Shown here: positions 8,656 through 16,098 of the stretch, in pieces
How the letters are laid out: the number at the start of each line of letters is the position of its first letter
Position numbering within the stretch: position 1 is the stretch's first letter
Program-made: the position numbers and the translations under genes
The notes under the pieces: model-generated
Told to the model about the DNA's origin: nothing
The model's database searches: none
What the model saw: only the letters and a program-made list of their open reading frames with translations
Assembly (NCBI GenBank): GCA_900547955.1
Contig: URIR01000004.1
Coordinates: 1-64,000 of the forward strand
DNA: 64,000 nt
Direction: 5' to 3'
Origin: an uncultured Eubacteriales bacterium
GTDB taxonomy: Bacteria; Bacillota; Clostridia; Christensenellales; QALW01

Positions 8656-10659
8656 TTAATTCGTGCTCTTTTTATCCAATACGACACACTCATATCCAAA
8701 CGCAGGCAGCCTTCTGCGGCCCGAAAATACTCTCGCATTAGAAAATATCTCGTATCCGTCCGCAGGAAGAAAATACTCTCCTCCCCCGCAATTGCCGTTT
8801 ATCGCTGTGATTATTTCATATTCGCCAGTCCTAGCAATTACGCTGGTGCCCTCGTCGGCAATAAAGCGGTCGTCTATTTTTGCCTCCGTGGCGTAATGGT
8901 CTATTATCCCCCGCCATAGCAATCTGCCTTCCTCTATTTTGATATCAGGAAAAGCGCCTATAAGCACCACTTTTCCTCTGCCCAGCATCCGTTCGGTTAT
9001 AAACGCGCAATCTGGGGTCAAGCCGCCGTTTATAAATCCAACCGCCTTGGCGTTCTTCGGCTCTAAAGCGCAGGCGTGCAAAACAAGCGGAGCGCTCATA
9101 TCCTTAAAACAGCCAGCCGCGCCGGTATTGCTTATTGGATAGAAATACTTAACCTTAGCCCCTGTTATTTCTTCAAGCGACGAAAGACAGCAGTCAGTAT
9201 GCACAGTATGGTCTTTAGTGCGATAACCCGTCATAGGTCCTATTATCCATATACCGCCATTTTTAACAAACTGAAGGGCGCTATTTAAATAATGCTCTGA
9301 AACATAAGGCAAAAAAGGGCTTAGCAGCAGTTTATACCCATCCAGGGACGCGCTTTCGCCTATTAAGTCTCTAGGCAGGCCTATCGCCTCTAAATTCCCG
9401 TGCAGCCTCAGCATCATTTCAAAATAGCCTTCGCCTTCCAAAAGCGGTTCTGTAAAAAAGAACAAACGCGCTTGCTCAGAATAAGTCATAGCCGTTTGAG
9501 GACGCTTATGCTGCGTGCGCATAAAGTACGGCTGCACCGCCCGGCGCATTTTATCCACCCGTTTTACCTGCTTCAAACCGATTTCCGGTTCTCCCCAAGC
9601 CGAAATAATGCTGCCGTGAGGCTGCTCCATTCCTGAACGCTGCTGTCTGAAAAGCCAATATGAAAAGCCAAACGCGCCGCTTGCATATGCTCCCAGGGCT
9701 TCAATCTCCAGAAACCCTTCCCGATGCGGCCTGGTAGTGAGCGTTAAATTGCCAGCATAGCTGGGACTGGTTTCCGAAACAAAAAATTTGCCGTCCTGCT
9801 TCATAGCTCTGTAAAGGTCATAATCAAACATCCATATATTATAGCCGTCATCCTGCGTATATCCATTCATCGAGGTGAAATCCAAGCCGGAAAACAGCGC
9901 ATGGGTATCCAACGCAAAATTTGTATGTACGTCATGCGTTATAGGCGCGCTGCTGTATTTTCGTATTAGCGCCGCCTGTTCATCGGCAAATTCTTTAACA
10001 GTTTCCCTTGAAAACTGCCGGTAATTAGTCATTAAAGAGGAATTATGAATTACCGGCGGATTAAACGGCTGCACCACTTCTTCAAAGCTGTCATAATATT
10101 CGCTCCAGATTTCCGTACCCCAGGCTTGATTCAAATTTTCAATACTGCCGTATTTAACCCTAAGCCATTCATGCCAGCGCTTTTGGCACTCCTTACAAAC
10201 GCATTCCCCTACAAGCGCTTTAAGCTCGTTATCCAGCTGCCAGGCGACAACGGCGGGACTGCCGCCAAACGCCTTGGCCATGGCTTCAATTATTTTTAAC
10301 CCGCGCTGCCTGAGAAAGGGATTATTAGTGCACACATGCTGCCTGGCGCCGTGAATATATTTATTTCCGTATATATCCGTCACTAAGCGTTCAGGATGTC
10401 CGTGTGTAAGCCATATCGGCGGAGTAGCGGTAGGAGTGCACATAATAGTATATATTCCCTCCCTATACAACCGCTCGACTACGCGAACAAAAAAGGTTAC
10501 GTCTATCTGGTCGGGCTCAGGTTCCATAAAATGCCACGCGAATTCCCCCATGCGAACCAAATTGATTCCGCATTCCTTCATGATGCTTATATCCTTTTCA
10601 ATTTCCTCCTCTGGCCAAAGCTCCGGATAATATGCCGTACAATGAAATAATTCCGCCAT
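8656..10659 (-). CDS. Beta-galactosidase, glycoside hydrolase family 42
   Basis: 667 residues without a signal peptide, so cytoplasmic. The N-terminus (YYPELWPEEEIEKDI, then MGEFAWHFMEPEPD) is the GH42 TIM barrel. The acid/base Glu lies in WQLDNE (about residue 147) and the nucleophile Glu in FVSETSP (about residue 300). The zinc-ligand cluster CVCKECQ follows the acid/base motif, as in thermophilic GH42 enzymes. A trimerisation/amidotransferase-like domain and a C-terminal beta domain follow. It cleaves terminal beta-galactosides from imported oligosaccharides. SD AAAGGAGG; promoter at 10686-10714, so it forms its own transcript. Length is normal for the family. Confidence 0.93.
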   Translation of the reverse strand: MAELFHCTAYYPELWPEEEIEKDISIMKECGINLVRMGEFAWHFMEPEPDQIDVTFFVRVVERLYREGIYTIMCTPTATPPIWLTHGHPERLVTDIYGNKYIHGARQHVCTNNPFLRQRGLKIIEAMAKAFGGSPAVVAWQLDNELKALVGECVCKECQKRWHEWLRVKYGSIENLNQAWGTEIWSEYYDSFEEVVQPFNPPVIHNSSLMTNYRQFSRETVKEFADEQAALIRKYSSAPITHDVHTNFALDTHALFSGLDFTSMNGYTQDDGYNIWMFDYDLYRAMKQDGKFFVSETSPSYAGNLTLTTRPHREGFLEIEALGAYASGAFGFSYWLFRQQRSGMEQPHGSIISAWGEPEIGLKQVKRVDKMRRAVQPYFMRTQHKRPQTAMTYSEQARLFFFTEPLLEGEGYFEMMLRLHGNLEAIGLPRDLIGESASLDGYKLLLSPFLPYVSEHYLNSALQFVKNGGIWIIGPMTGYRTKDHTVHTDCCLSSLEEITGAKVKYFYPISNTGAAGCFKDMSAPLVLHACALEPKNAKAVGFINGGLTPDCAFITERMLGRGKVVLIGAFPDIKIEEGRLLWRGIIDHYATEAKIDDRFIADEGTSVIARTGEYEIITAINGNCGGGEYFLPADGYEIFSNARVFSGRRRLPAFGYECVVLDKKSTN

Positions 10660-10685
10660 AATATATTCCTCCTTTAAATGAAATT

Positions 10686-10714
10686 ATTTTATCCTTTATT
10701 TTACGCTAAGTCAA
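10686..10714 (-). promoter_or_regulatory. Sigma-A promoter of the GH42 gene
   Basis: Minus-strand TTGACT, 17 bp, TAAAAT, 27 bp upstream of the ATG. No operator-like palindrome is obvious next to it. Confidence 0.75.
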
Positions 10715-11057
10715 TATTAAAGAGCCAAAAAAATCCTTAAAGCTTAGCGTCCCTAGCTTACAAATAATTACACGTCCTAAATGCATAAATTTGCTTTCTG
10801 CCGCATTGCTGCAGCTTCCTTACGCCCGAGCACATTTATAGTTCAAGCGTGCTTTGTCCGGCATAAATTATATATATTTTCACTCTGCGGGCACAAACTG
10901 ATAAAATCTTTTCATTTTCAAGGCAAACGAAAAAAGCGTACCCAGAGAGTACGCCCATTAAAGTTAACTCAGAAAATAAATAAACTATCCTGTTTTCAGA
11001 CGAGTAATTTTTTTTAAACTGAGGGTAAAGGAAATTGAAATTTTTACGAAATTTAAA
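10715..11057. other. Intergenic region with a second hairpin and no clear gene
   Basis: About 340 bp without a supported gene; the 78-residue plus-strand ORF has no ribosome binding site and no family resemblance. A terminator-like hairpin (GCGTAC/GTACGC, 10931-10954) has a T run on the minus strand. A short string ACTGAGGGTAA near 11025-11035 recurs near 45180-45190. Confidence 0.5.
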
Positions 11058-11081
11058 AAAGAGCGAAATAATCCGCTCTTT
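11058..11081 (-). terminator. Terminator after the CotF-like gene
   Basis: AAAGAGCG pairs with CGCTCTTT around an 8-base loop and is followed by T6 on the minus strand, 9 bases past the stop. Confidence 0.85.
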
Positions 11082-11089
11082 AAAATGCC

Positions 11090-11335
11090 TCAGCCCTGCG
11101 CGAACTGCTGCTTTACCTGGTCTATCTGCTGCTGCGGAGCCTGCTGCATCTGATACCAGCCCTTTTGGGACATCTGACTGAAAATATCATTCTGCATTTT
11201 TAACGTATCGCTTAAAGCGTTGTCAAATGCGCAGTGCACATTTTCTGTTTCTGATTCTATTGTGCCGTGCATATAAAGGTCGCACGCGCCTTTTGTAGTA
11301 AGGAGTATATCCTCAAGCAATGCTTTATCATCCAT
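11090..11335 (-). CDS. Spore coat protein, CotF family
   Basis: 81 residues from ATG 11335 (GGAG nine bases upstream; the ATG at 11350 has no SD). MDDKALLEDILLTTKGACDL and the C-terminal Gln-rich tail (QQAPQQQIDQVKQQFAQ) match the short CotF-type coat proteins of clostridia, which adopt a ferritin-like two-helix hairpin. It follows a smaller gene of the same kind and sigG, and is probably part of the transcript from the forespore-type promoter at 11602-11631. Confidence 0.8.
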   Translation of the reverse strand: MDDKALLEDILLTTKGACDLYMHGTIESETENVHCAFDNALSDTLKMQNDIFSQMSQKGWYQMQQAPQQQIDQVKQQFAQG

Positions 11336-11394
11336 AATTTTATTCTCCATTTCTTAATTTGCTTTGAAAATTTGCGCCTATTTCGTCAAACAGC

Positions 11395-11568
11395 TTACAG
11401 AAGCTGCAGCAGCCTGTCGTAGTGCTGCTGATGCTTTTTAGAAAGCTGTTCAACGAACGCTTTTAGCTGCGGGTCCTTTAACTGCGCCGCATAATTACAG
11501 CATTTTAGCTGCATATGCTGTTCGTGGCTCAATGCGTCCTCAATGTAAAGCAATTCTTTAGGTGTCAT
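11395..11568 (-). CDS. Small spore-coat-associated protein, CotF-like partner
   Basis: 57 residues (MTPKELLYIEDALSHEQ...), with SD AAAGGAAG before the ATG at 11568. It is all-helical and amphipathic, rich in Gln, His, Lys and Leu (LSKKHQQHYDRLLQLL at the end), with two adjacent cysteines (KCCN). Clostridial CotF-type genes often occur as such a short/long tandem. It lies 59 bp upstream of the longer CotF-like gene and just downstream of sigG. Confidence 0.75.
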   Translation of the reverse strand: MTPKELLYIEDALSHEQHMQLKCCNYAAQLKDPQLKAFVEQLSKKHQQHYDRLLQLL

Positions 11569-11601
11569 AAATAATACTTCCTTTCATTTAAACGGTAATT
11601 A

Positions 11602-11631
11602 TATTATTAACGGAACTTTAAAAAAATATGC
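11602..11631 (-). promoter_or_regulatory. Sigma-F/sigma-G-type promoter for the CotF-like pair
   Basis: Minus-strand GCATA, 15-bp spacer, GTTAATAATA. This matches the forespore consensus GYATA-N15-GGNNANAWTR at all but one position of the -10, 34 bp upstream of the small coat gene. Confidence 0.65.
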
Positions 11632-11633
11632 GT

Positions 11634-12404
11634 TTAAAACAGCTTGCGCATACGTTCCAACGCGCTCTTTTCCAGTCTGCTGACCTGAGCCTGAGATATG
11701 CCTATATCCTGCGCTATCTCCATCTGCGTTCTCCCCTGAAAATATCTTAAATATAAAATATTTTGCTCGCGCTTACCCAATTTACTTAAAGCGTCCTTTA
11801 ACGCCAGGCTTTCCATCCATCTTCCATCGGTGTTTTTTTCGTCCCCCATCTGGTCTACAACATATATAGCGTCCGCACCGTCGTGATATACAGGCTCAAA
11901 TATTGAAAGCGGCTCCTGAATTGCGTCTAAAGCGGCTACAATATCCTCCCTGGGCAATTCCAGTTCGGCCGCTATTTCATCTATAGTAGGCTCGGTATTT
12001 TTTTGATTGGAAAGCTTTTCGCGGGCCTGCAGCGCTTTATAAGCCGTATCCCTTAGGGAACGGCTTACTCGTATCTGATTATTATCCCTAAGATAACGGC
12101 GAATTTCCCCAATTATCATGGGTACCGCGTAGGTTGAGAACTTAACCTCTTGAGTTATATCAAAATGGTCTATGGCCTTTATAAGCCCTATGCAGCCCAC
12201 CTGAAATAAATCGTCCGCATTCTCTCCTCTATGCGCAAAGCGCTGTACTACGCTTAAAACCAACCGCAGGTTGCCGCCGATAAATTCTTCGCGTGCTCCG
12301 GCGCGTCCCTGCTCAATTTCCTTAAACAGCTCCTGCATGCGCTGAGATGATAATACCGGGAGCTTGGACGTGTCTATCCCACAGATATCGACTTTGCCGG
12401 CCAA
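11634..12404 (-). CDS. sigG: RNA polymerase forespore sigma factor sigma-G
   Basis: 256 residues. The start is a TTG at 12404 with SD AGGAGGGA. The N-terminus VDICGIDTSKLPVLSSQ is diagnostic for SigG. Region 2 (DDLFQVGCIGLIKAIDHFD, then YAVPMIIGEIRRYLRD) and region 4 (GRTQMEIAQDIGISQAQVSRLEK) are intact. It directs late forespore transcription (gpr, coat, germination and spoIVB-type genes). A perfect sigma-F/G promoter lies just upstream, consistent with sigma-F switching it on and autoregulation. Normally it directly follows sigE; here a MATE gene lies between. Confidence 0.96.
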   Translation of the reverse strand: MAGKVDICGIDTSKLPVLSSQRMQELFKEIEQGRAGAREEFIGGNLRLVLSVVQRFAHRGENADDLFQVGCIGLIKAIDHFDITQEVKFSTYAVPMIIGEIRRYLRDNNQIRVSRSLRDTAYKALQAREKLSNQKNTEPTIDEIAAELELPREDIVAALDAIQEPLSIFEPVYHDGADAIYVVDQMGDEKNTDGRWMESLALKDALSKLGKREQNILYLRYFQGRTQMEIAQDIGISQAQVSRLEKSALERMRKLF

Positions 12405-12436
12405 TGACAGTCCCTCCTTTTAATTTCTTCAAAGGG

Positions 12437-12466
12437 TATTGTTGCCATTGACTTGAAAGCTTATAC
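12437..12466 (-). promoter_or_regulatory. Sigma-F/sigma-G promoter of sigG
   Basis: Minus-strand GTATA, exactly 15 bp, GGCAACAATA: a full match to GYATA-N15-GGNNANAWTR, 32 bp upstream of the sigG start codon. Confidence 0.85.
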
Positions 12467-12545
12467 CACAGTTTAATATTTAATTGATACGTCTCTGCCT
12501 ATAAAAAACAACGGATAGTATTGCCGTTTCAATCGCTCAAGCGCG

Positions 12546-13976
12546 CTATATGCTTTCTGAGCCGCTTTTCTCATTTAAAGCAGTCTCATTACGCTGTTTT
12601 ATTTTTAACGACCGCATAAACGACGCGCTTAAAGCTACCGTCACAGCCATAGCGACAAAATCTGCAATAGGAGCGGCTATTAAAATTCCATCTATCCCCA
12701 AAAATCCAGGTAATATAAGTATTAACGGCATAAAGCATACAATATCCCGCACTAAAGACGAAATAACAGCCTGAACCGGTCTGCCTACCGCCTGAAAGAA
12801 AATAGAATTCATTTTAACCACGCAGGTAAATGATACGAGCGCTAAAAAGATGCGAAATGTTTTTTCAGCAAAAACCCAATAATCTTCGGGGTTGGGTATA
12901 TTAGTAGGCTGACCGAAAAGTCTCGCTACTGCGTTTGGCGCCAATTCAAACAGCAGGGTAAAGGCAAAACCGATTACTAACGTGCATATAAGGATTAATT
13001 TATATATTTTCCGCACCCTGCTATAATTCTTCGCACCCATATTATACCCAATAATAGGCTGGCAGCCAAGTACGATACCTACTACTAAATTAATTACAAC
13101 AGTAAAAACCTTGCTTTCAATTCCTATAATAGCAATGGGTATGTCTGCTCCATAGCGCGAAATAGCTCCATATTTCGCCAGCATAACATTGCATACCAAT
13201 GAAATTGCAACAATGGTCATTTGAGTAATAAAAGATGAAAGTCCAAGCTTCAGCGCGTAAAAAAACGCCTTAAAATCAGGAATAAAGCTTTTAATAGTCA
13301 GCTTAAAGGTTTTAGTATGAAAAAAGTATATCAAGCTTACGGCAAAGGATATAAACTGCCCGATAACGGTAGCAAGGGCGGCTCCCTTCATTCCCCAATG
13401 CAGCCCGAAAATGAATATTGGGTCCAAAATAATGTTGGCAATTGCGCCGGCAAGCATGGAAAGCATGGCCCAGGATGGGCTGCCGTCCGCCCGTATTACA
13501 GAATTAAGCATATTGGACAACATATACGCCGGAAAAAATGCTAAAATAATATTAAAATACTCAATCGCCATGCCTAGGCTGTTTTCAGACGCGCCAAATA
13601 AGGTTAAAAGCTGAGTTTTTAATGGAAAAAAGACCGCCATTAGCACCAGGCTGGAAAACAGGGTAATAATTATTCCCGTTCCAATCGCTTTGTGCGCCGA
13701 GCGGGCGTCCCTTCGGCCCTGACATATATTAAGGTACGCGGCGCAGCCGTCTCCAAAACACCAGGCAAAAGCCTGTGACACTACAAAAATAGGAAAAACA
13801 ACGCCCGTCGCCGCATTGCCCAAAGCGCTCAATTCACTATTGCCTATAAAAATTTGGTCAACTATATTGTAAAGCGCGCTTACCAGAAGTGAAAGTATGC
13901 AGGGAACGGAAAATTTCAGCATCAGCTTCCATATTTTTTCCGTTCCTAAGGCCTGACCATTTCCCAGTTGATTCAT
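12546..13976 (-). CDS. MATE family efflux transporter
   Basis: 476 residues from ATG 13976 (SD AGGAGGGG); the 96-codon upstream extension runs through a terminator and a repeat and is spurious. MNQLGNGQALGTEKIWKLMLKFSVP and ALYNIVDQIFIG are the usual MATE N-terminus. Twelve hydrophobic segments in two homologous halves are visible, with GCQPIIGYNMGAKNY at the start of the second half. It exports cationic drugs or metabolites using an ion gradient; the substrate is unknown. It lies between sigE and sigG, where most clostridia have no gene. Confidence 0.9.
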   Translation of the reverse strand: MNQLGNGQALGTEKIWKLMLKFSVPCILSLLVSALYNIVDQIFIGNSELSALGNAATGVVFPIFVVSQAFAWCFGDGCAAYLNICQGRRDARSAHKAIGTGIIITLFSSLVLMAVFFPLKTQLLTLFGASENSLGMAIEYFNIILAFFPAYMLSNMLNSVIRADGSPSWAMLSMLAGAIANIILDPIFIFGLHWGMKGAALATVIGQFISFAVSLIYFFHTKTFKLTIKSFIPDFKAFFYALKLGLSSFITQMTIVAISLVCNVMLAKYGAISRYGADIPIAIIGIESKVFTVVINLVVGIVLGCQPIIGYNMGAKNYSRVRKIYKLILICTLVIGFAFTLLFELAPNAVARLFGQPTNIPNPEDYWVFAEKTFRIFLALVSFTCVVKMNSIFFQAVGRPVQAVISSLVRDIVCFMPLILILPGFLGIDGILIAAPIADFVAMAVTVALSASFMRSLKIKQRNETALNEKSGSESI

Positions 13977-14047
13977 ATACCCCTCCTGAAAATTGCATTT
14001 GGAGTCTTTATCAGAGAAAAAGCTGCCTGAAAACTGCAACAAACAAA

Positions 14048-14082
14048 AAAGAGCGCAGAACCGTCGTAATTCTACGCTCTTT
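14048..14082 (-). terminator. Hairpin upstream of the MATE gene
   Basis: On the minus strand AGAGCGTAGAA and TTCTGCGCTCT form an 11-bp stem with a T6 run. It either ends the spoIIGA-sigE transcript or acts as an attenuator in the MATE leader. Confidence 0.75.
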
Positions 14083-14184
14083 AAGCTATTCGACACTAAT
14101 AATATATCATAAAACCTAGTCGGAGTCAAGTTAAAATCCAACCGGCTTAAAAACCATATTCCCTTAGTCTGTACAATCAAAGCA

Positions 14185-14246
14185 CAATGCGTTTTTGCTT
14201 TCATTGCCCGCCGTATCCGCTTTGCTGTGTGATCTAAAAATACGCA
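14185..14246 (+). repeat. Dispersed repeat fragment, copy B
   Basis: The core (CAATGCGTTTTTGCT, then TTGCCCGCCG and TCCGCTTTG) matches copy A at 304-360. The preceding bases (CTTAGTC...ACAATCAAAG) match the end motif of the family. The right half is missing or too diverged, so this is a truncated copy lying between sigE and the MATE gene. Confidence 0.65.
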
Positions 14247-14323
14247 CAATCCCTGCCTGCGCACCGAGCACCGTCAAAGGGCTTATATTAAGCATAGACA
14301 AACAGCTTAAACCATTTCTTAAT

Positions 14324-15049
14324 TTATACCAGCCGTCCGATTTCCTTGCGCAGTCGTTTAATTATCCTTTTCTCTAAGCGGGAAATATATGATTGAGAAA
14401 TACCCAGCCTGTCGGCAACTTCCTTTTGCGTCTGTTCCGCATTTCCCTCCAGCCCAAAGCGCAGCTGCATTATTTCCCTTTCCCGCGCGCTTAATTTTGA
14501 TAAGGCCCCTCTAAGAAGCTCTTTTTCTGTTTCAGCCTCTATGTCCTTATTAACTATATCCGGCTCGGTGCCCAAAATGTCTGAAAGGAGCAATTCATTG
14601 CCGTCCCAGTCCACGTTCAGCGGTTCGTCTATAGAAACCTCCATCTTATGCTTGCTTGTGCGCCTTAGAAACATTAAGATTTCATTTTCTATGCAGCGGG
14701 ACGCATATGTGGCAAGCTTTATTTTTTTGGCGGCGTCAAAAGTGTTAACAGCCTTTATAAGGCCTATAGCGCCTATCGAAATAAGGTCCTCCACCGTCAC
14801 GCCCGTATTTTCAAATTTCTTAGCTATATATACCACTAATCGGAGATTATGTTCTATAAGCTTTGAGCGCGCTCCGGCCTCCCCTCTGCCCAGAGCCTGT
14901 ATGCAATTAGACTCCTCCTCTGCACTCAGCGGAGGAGGAAGGGATTCGCTGCCGCCTATGTAAAAAATATCCCCTCTTCTTCTGCTGGCCAAAAGCAATT
15001 TCAGCTTATTAAAAGCACCTAAAATAAATCCAAAGAAATTTCCTTTCAC
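14324..15049 (-). CDS. sigE: Mother-cell sigma factor sigma-E (pro-sigma-E)
   Basis: 241 residues. GTG start at 15049 with SD AAAGGAGG, overlapping the spoIIGA stop by GTGA. The first ~25 residues form a hydrophobic/basic pro-sequence (GNFFGFILGAFNKLKLLL) that SpoIIGA removes. Region 2 (LISIGAIGLIKAVNTFD) and region 4 (TQKEVADRLGISQSYISRLEKR) are typical of SigE. It is made before septation and controls early mother-cell genes, including spoIIM and spoIIP. Confidence 0.95.
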   Translation of the reverse strand: MKGNFFGFILGAFNKLKLLLASRRRGDIFYIGGSESLPPPLSAEEESNCIQALGRGEAGARSKLIEHNLRLVVYIAKKFENTGVTVEDLISIGAIGLIKAVNTFDAAKKIKLATYASRCIENEILMFLRRTSKHKMEVSIDEPLNVDWDGNELLLSDILGTEPDIVNKDIEAETEKELLRGALSKLSAREREIMQLRFGLEGNAEQTQKEVADRLGISQSYISRLEKRIIKRLRKEIGRLV

Positions 15050-15903
15050 GCTGCCGCCTCCTTTAACATATCCGGATTGATTATCGCTTCATACTCTCCG
15101 CAAAAGCTGGGATTATCTGAAATTGCCAATATGCAGCGGGAAGTATATGCTTTGCCATTCTTTATTATTTGAGCCTCCTGCGGCCTAAAGCCATAAAGTA
15201 TTCCGCCGTCCCCTACGCTTTTATACCCTATAACATATATTCCAATGGGTGTCTGAGATATCTCGCCGTTCAAAAGCTTGTTTATCTCGTCATTTAGCAG
15301 CGGCTCAACCGCTTTCCGGCTTGCAATAGCTACTGGTAATCCGGAAATGGCGTCCTTAAGACAATTTCCGCTGTCTATAAACGAATGCAGACTCGCGGTC
15401 CTGCCATCAAGCGTCACTATAAATTGCGCCTCTCCGCTTATTATCCTTCTTCGCTTCTTTATAAAGCAAATGAGGCCAATAGCGCTTAGAAAGGCCGCGG
15501 AGATTCCCAGCACTATACCGCTTGAAACCCCGCCTGCAGTAAAAAAACCGCCAGGTACAGCCAGCATATCCGCATTAAAGAGATAGGTCAAGCCCATTGC
15601 AGCGCCTCCGGCAAGCAAGGTGCCGCCAATAAATATAAGCGCCGGCGTCCAAAATCCGCGCTGAGCCTTTGAAGCAAACGCGATTACCGCCATCACGCAA
15701 GGTAAAACAAGCTTAAAAGGCAGGAAATCCAGAATGCCGGCAATAGGCATCAGGCAGGCATAGATTGCCCCCAGCGCTGCGGCGGCCAGCAGCCTTAAAT
15801 AGCTTTGACGCCGTCCTGCCAGTATCCGGGCGCAAAGCAGCAGAGAAAAATCCATGACAAAATTATCCAGCAGCACCTGTTCGATGTAAACATGAATCTG
15901 CAT
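15046..15903 (-). CDS. spoIIGA: Sigma-E-processing peptidase SpoIIGA
   Basis: 285 residues from ATG 15903 (SD GAAAGGG); 21 further upstream codons are probably not used. The N-terminus MQIHVYIEQVLLDNFVMDF and five hydrophobic segments form the membrane half. The C-terminal aspartic-protease domain carries the catalytic motif in SFIDSGNCL (about residue 185). It cleaves the sigma-E pro-sequence at the septum after a forespore signal. Directly coupled to sigE. Confidence 0.93.
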   Translation of the reverse strand: MQIHVYIEQVLLDNFVMDFSLLLCARILAGRRQSYLRLLAAAALGAIYACLMPIAGILDFLPFKLVLPCVMAVIAFASKAQRGFWTPALIFIGGTLLAGGAAMGLTYLFNADMLAVPGGFFTAGGVSSGIVLGISAAFLSAIGLICFIKKRRRIISGEAQFIVTLDGRTASLHSFIDSGNCLKDAISGLPVAIASRKAVEPLLNDEINKLLNGEISQTPIGIYVIGYKSVGDGGILYGFRPQEAQIIKNGKAYTSRCILAISDNPSFCGEYEAIINPDMLKEAAA

Positions 15904-16023
15904 AACCCTTTCACCGCCTCGGTTTAAATTATATCCTGTCCCAGCCGCAGAATATTGTTGTGCCATATACCTGTTAAGCAGAACAAAAAATATAATATTG
16001 ACGATATATGAAAGGTATAATTA

Positions 16024-16054
16024 AAGGCGCGCGCTATATATAAGCGCGCGCCTT
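16024..16054 (-). terminator. GC-rich terminator after dxs
   Basis: GGCGCGCGC/GCGCGCGCC stem extended by AA/TT, with an AT-rich loop, about 45 bp past the dxs stop. The T tract is short (TTTAATTAT). Confidence 0.7.
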
Positions 16055-16098
16055 CTTTGCTGCAATTAGAATTATAAAATTAAAAATCCAAATTCCAG

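Noticed and set aside
10781..11017. 78-residue plus-strand ORF upstream of GH42
   Set aside because: No SD, no promoter on the plus strand, and it reads through the opposite-strand hairpin.
13977..14264. 96-codon N-terminal extension of the MATE gene
   Set aside because: It would translate a terminator hairpin and a repeat fragment; a strong SD precedes the ATG at 13976.
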